Assembly: GCA_900095095.1 (NCBI GenBank)
Contig: FMBT01000410.1
Coordinates: forward strand, 62,001 to 126,000
Direction of reading: 5' to 3'
Source of the DNA: Fragilariopsis cylindrus CCMP1102
Lineage: Eukaryota > Bacillariophyta > Bacillariophyceae > Bacillariales > Bacillariaceae
Length of the DNA stretch: 64,000 nucleotides
Part shown: positions 60,601 to 64,000 of the stretch, piece by piece
How positions within the stretch are numbered: the first letter of the stretch is position 1
Layout of the letters: each line of letters opens with the position of its first letter
The notes under the pieces: generated by a model
Databases searched by the model: none
Told to the model about the DNA's origin: nothing
The model's input: the letters and a program-made list of their open reading frames with translations, nothing else
Made by a program: the position numbers and the translations under genes

Positions 60601-62440
60601 CAGCATATTCGACGACTTGTGAAACAAGCCAAGCTACGTTCCTTCCGTGTTACTCCGAAGTACAAGTATGGATTCTCTATACCACGCAATTACAAGGAAG
60701 CCCTTGAATTTGACGAAAGGAACGGAAACCATAAATGGCAAGAAGCAAATGTACTGGAACATGCGCAACTAACCGACTATGCAGTATTCAAGAATAAGGG
60801 TAAATTCAACGAAGCAAAGATACCAGAAGGATATCGAAAGATTCAGGTTCATACTATCTTTGATGTGAAACACGATGGCAGACACAAGGCTCGAGTTGTA
60901 GCTAATGGTAATCTAACGGATGTACCTCTTGAATCTGTTTACTCAGGTGTTGTTTCATTACGTGGCTTACGTACATGCATATTCTTAGGAGAGCTGAACA
61001 ACATGACTCCATGGGCTACTGATATTGGAAATGCTTATCTTGAAGCAAAGACCACAGAAAAGGTATGTATCAAAGCAGGGCCAGAATTTGGGGAGCTACA
61101 AGGAAACCTTCTTATCATCGATAAGGCTCTTTACGGACTACGACTTAGCGGAAAAGCTTTCAACATTTTGCTATCTGACTGTCTACGAGACCTAGGATTC
61201 TTTCCATCTAAAGCCGAGTCAAGTATTTTCATGAGAAAATGTCCCACAAGAGATGTGTACGAATATGTGGCCACATATGTCGATGACCTATGCATTATTA
61301 TGGAGAACCCGTTAGAGTTCCTCGAGCAGCTGTCGTCAGCACCGTACAACTTCAAACTGAAAGGTTCAGGAGAAGTTAACTTCCACTTAGGATGTGGATT
61401 TGAAAGAGACTCTGATGGAGTTCTATGTATGAACCCAGGTCGGTACGTCGATAAGATGGAAGATGCCTACAAGCAAGTCTTCAAGGAATTGCCTAAACAG
61501 AAGTACAGATCGCCGTTAGTAAAAGGAGACCATCCAGAGCTTGATACAACCGCATTCCTTGACCAAGACGGAATTGAGATATATCAATCATTAATAGGAG
61601 CTATGCAATGGGCAATCTCTATAGGACGATGGGATATTCAATCGGCAGTAATGACCTTATCAAGTTTCAGGGCTCAACCAAGAAAAGGACATCTTGAAAG
61701 AATCAAACGTATCTACGGATTCTTATGCAAGTTCAGGCATTTCAAACTACGCTTTCGAGTTGATGAACCAGATTATTCCGGTACTCCACCAATGCCACCT
61801 TACGATTGGAGCCATTCCGTATATGGAAACCCAACTGAAGACATCCCTAAAGATGCACCGCCTCCACTGGGAAAACGAATCGTTTTGACCCATTACTTCG
61901 ATGCAAATCTAATGCATGACGTACTCTCCGGAAAGGCAGTTACAGGCGTAGTTCATTTCTACAACAAGACTCCAGTCGATTGGTATTCCAAGAAACAATC
62001 TACTACAGAGACTGCAACATACGGATCTGAATTCCTAGCATGTCGAACTTGTTTCGAACAGATCATTGATCACCGACAGTATCTACGATACCTTGGAGTA
62101 CCAGTGGGTGGGAGACTACGCATGGGGAGACAATGATGCTATGATTAATAGTGCAACCATACCTGACGCAAAGTTACATAAACGACATAACATTCTGTCA
62201 TTTCACTTTGTTAGAAGCTTAATTGCAAGTGGTTTCATTAATCTGCAACATATCAAATCGGAAAGTAATATCGCGGATATACTTACGAAACATTGGGGTT
62301 ACCAAAGTACTTACGAGTTGATCCGTCCAATCTTTCATTTTGGAGGTAACACGGCCGCGCTGTATTTTGATGATACATTAGAAGTCGATCGCTACATTAC
62401 TCAATCAGAGTTAGATGAAATCGTTACGATCAATGGGGAG
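60600..62440 (+). mobile_element. Copia reverse transcriptase and RNase H
   Basis: Reverse transcriptase signatures DVKHDGRHKARVVANGN, PWATDIGNAYLEAKT, DKALYGLRLSGKAF and ATYVDDLCIIM (YVDD catalytic box); RNase H part with DWYSKKQSTTETATYGSEFL and the tail NIADILTKHWGYQS. A short purine tract (AATGGGGAG) directly precedes the right LTR. Rough limits only. Confidence 0.92.
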
Positions 62441-63253
62441 TGTTAAATTATACATAGTACTCAAGCGTAGGAGTCATATGTCGTACATAAGCCCCGCGGA
62501 GTAGAAATACGAGCGCGATGAGATTAGTGAGTGAGAATGCACGTGTATGCATTATTGAGATAAAAGAGAACCGAAAGTTAGCTAAAAGCCAAACATCGTT
62601 TTGGAGTTGAAGTGACCTTGTCGAAGCAGTTGTCGAAGCAATTGGAACCGAGCGCAAATAAGAGAAGTGCTTAGGTATATTTATACAAATCGGAACACGA
62701 TTAGGAAGAGTGTCCGAATACATAGAACACGATTATGAAGAGTGTTATACATATGGAAGTCGAACAGATGTCGATGTCCACCTTTGAACCGCTAATGCGA
62801 TATATATGCATTGAGGCGAAGTGAGTTAGGAACAGAAAGTTGTATGCAGGGTTACTGGAAACCGCAATACTAAAATACGAAGAAAAGAGCAGAATTACCT
62901 CGATTACGAGAAATGAACAATTACTGTCTTTTATTGTTGAGAAATTGTAATAACCATAGACTAATTAAACAAGTGTGTTAATAACAACTTTTGCGTTTGA
63001 ACATATCGTTGTCTGGAAAGATAATAGAAATATCTACATTTACAGAGTGAACATTGTTCGGAAGGACTTTCAGCATTCTAAAAGGGAGAGTATCCTGGTA
63101 GAACATCGCAACCAGTCTATAAGAATCGAGAGTATCTTTTCTTACCGTCATAACAGAATCTTACAAGACCGAAGAGTAAGATTGTCTGAATATCAAATCC
63201 TATTTGATACTGAACCCGTTTCAACAATCATCGATTGTTTGTGAAACTTATCA
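62441..63253 (+). repeat. Right LTR of the copia element
   Basis: About 813 bp, the same TGTTAAATT start and AAACTTATCA end as the left LTR, with only a few differences, showing a recent insertion. Confidence 0.95.
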
Positions 63254-64000
63254 CTATTATTACCCAATTATGATAGAACCCCTTCTATTTTATACTCTAA
63301 GGAAGAGTAGGAAGAGAACAACAAATACAAGATGCATTATTATTTTAGCTGTATTTTGGTGATAGGACTTACTGGATGCATACAATAATTCTCTTACTTG
63401 CACCTCCCTCCAGTTACCAACCAAAACTCAAATGCTTTCTCTGTAGTTGTATGCGATGAAAAAATTCGCAAACAAACCATCTATTTTGATCCCTGTTTTT
63501 TCCCTGCTTCCTTTTGTGTGTTTAGAACTTTATTAAATAATCAACTCCTCTTTTTTAATGGTTGTACTGTACAGAGAAATGGATTTTTACCATTCATGGT
63601 CGTCGTATTCTCAACCCACGATTGACTTTTTCTTTTACTTTTCCTCCATGCAACGAAATTTGTCTACGAGAATAGAGCTGGAAGAAATTTAATACGATAA
63701 AAGTTAGGACACGGAGAATGAATGATTGGAGATTGAACGCTTTTTTTTCTCTCTCACTGCATATGAATGCACGTACTTTTCTCTTATGAATTCGTGTGAA
63801 CAGCTTTCGTTGCACGGAGGAGTAGCAGTGAGTGTCAAGATCTCAAAATCTTGTTTTTTACAGAACAAAACATCACATCATGAATTATGACGACGACGAA
63901 GAAAAAAAAAGTAAAATAATGCATTCTAGTTTTCATTCTTATTTTACTGTATCACATAAATTATCATACACTGCACTACTGTCAGTATATCTGTATTGAC
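63254..64000. other. Right flank, no gene seen, one MITE
   Basis: Short frames (63398-63625 plus, 63594-63815 minus) have no recognisable motif. The MITE at 63636-63824 is the only element recognised. Confidence 0.5.
63636..63824. mobile_element. Stowaway-like MITE, copy 3 (189 bp including TA ends)
   Basis: Left end TACTTTTCCTCCATGCAACG; right end on the minus strand TACTCCTCCGTGCAACGAAA. Apart from a two-base length difference the ends pair over about 20 bp and match copy 1 (GCAACG after the CCTCC tip). No coding capacity. Confidence 0.75.

Larger units (their letters stand above)
53842..63253 (+). mobile_element. Ty1/copia LTR retrotransposon, CoDi-like, young but broken
   Basis: A full-length element of about 9.4 kb between two LTRs. 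In order it has gag-like, protease, integrase, reverse transcriptase and RNase H parts; integrase before reverse transcriptase is the copia order. The LTRs differ at only about half a dozen places in some 815 bp, so insertion was recent. The open frames are interrupted in roughly half a dozen places, so this copy looks inactive as given; some of this could be sequencing error, which also affects host genes here. No matching target-site duplication is evident at the two edges. Confidence 0.92.

Noticed and set aside
1-64000. tRNA, rRNA or other structured RNA genes
   Set aside because: I looked for tRNA arm patterns such as GGTTCGA...CC in a cloverleaf context and found none I could support by eye.

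Overview
The window looks like nuclear DNA of a diatom, probably an AT-rich pennate; the species is not determined. Four things support this: (1) several minus-strand genes start with a signal peptide followed by an aromatic residue, the bipartite plastid-targeting style of secondary red plastids; (2) a secreted protein carries a lysine cluster with the spacing of diatom silica-targeting peptides; (3) a CoDi-like Ty1/copia element and the tail of a second retroelement resemble diatom families; (4) introns are short (about 120-200 bp), GT-AG, and the proteins are full of Asn, Asp, Ser and Gln runs. There are no operons; genes lie on both strands with 0.3-1.5 kb gaps.

Layout. 1-4.0 kb: a minus-strand fasciclin (FAS1) membrane protein gene that probably runs off the left edge. 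4.7-6.1 kb: a decayed retroelement tail. 6.1-9.35 kb: no gene seen. 9.35-10.4 kb: a secreted protein with a pentalysine cluster. 10.99-12.5 kb: a SET-domain methyltransferase. 12.8-13.4 kb: a small plastid-type protein. 14.2-18.7 kb and 21.0-26.2 kb: two more membrane-anchored surface proteins related to the first; a cyclophilin-like gene lies between them. 27.0-28.6 kb: NAA60-type N-acetyltransferase. 29.4-30.1 kb: a plastid-type membrane protein. 31.1-31.5 kb: a sugar-porter fragment. 31.8-32.9 kb: a plastid-type GNAT. 33.4-34.9 kb: an RlmN-like radical SAM enzyme. 35.5-36.6 kb: a plastid-type membrane protein. 37.0-38.5 kb: MoaC. 39.1-40.8 kb: an eEF1A-lysine-methyltransferase-like gene. 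42.0-45.8 kb: a large RRM-RRM-zinc finger-coiled coil-RWD protein. 46.0-46.8 kb: a tandem repeat. 47.3-48.0 and 48.8-49.4 kb: two unrecognised proteins. 50.1-52.4 kb: a protein with an HNH-like motif, a peptide repeat and a helicase-associated (HA) domain. 53.8-63.3 kb: a Ty1/copia element with almost identical LTRs. Three short Stowaway-like MITEs of one family lie at 41.0, 48.2 and 63.6 kb.

The main biological signal is the first 26 kb. Three genes there encode N-terminally anchored proteins made from one set of parts: a disordered charged head, one membrane segment, a DNRLRE-like domain, FAS1 domains and an eight-cysteine module. A fourth neighbour encodes the secreted pentalysine protein. 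This suggests a locus for cell-surface, adhesive or silica-associated proteins. That is inference from domains and position, not demonstrated function.

A caution for all gene models: many conserved host genes are split by single-base shifts (RlmN, SET, cyclophilin, NAA60, the FAS1 genes). Either this consensus carries uncorrected indels or an unusual share of the genes is decaying. Boundaries below are therefore given as gene spans.
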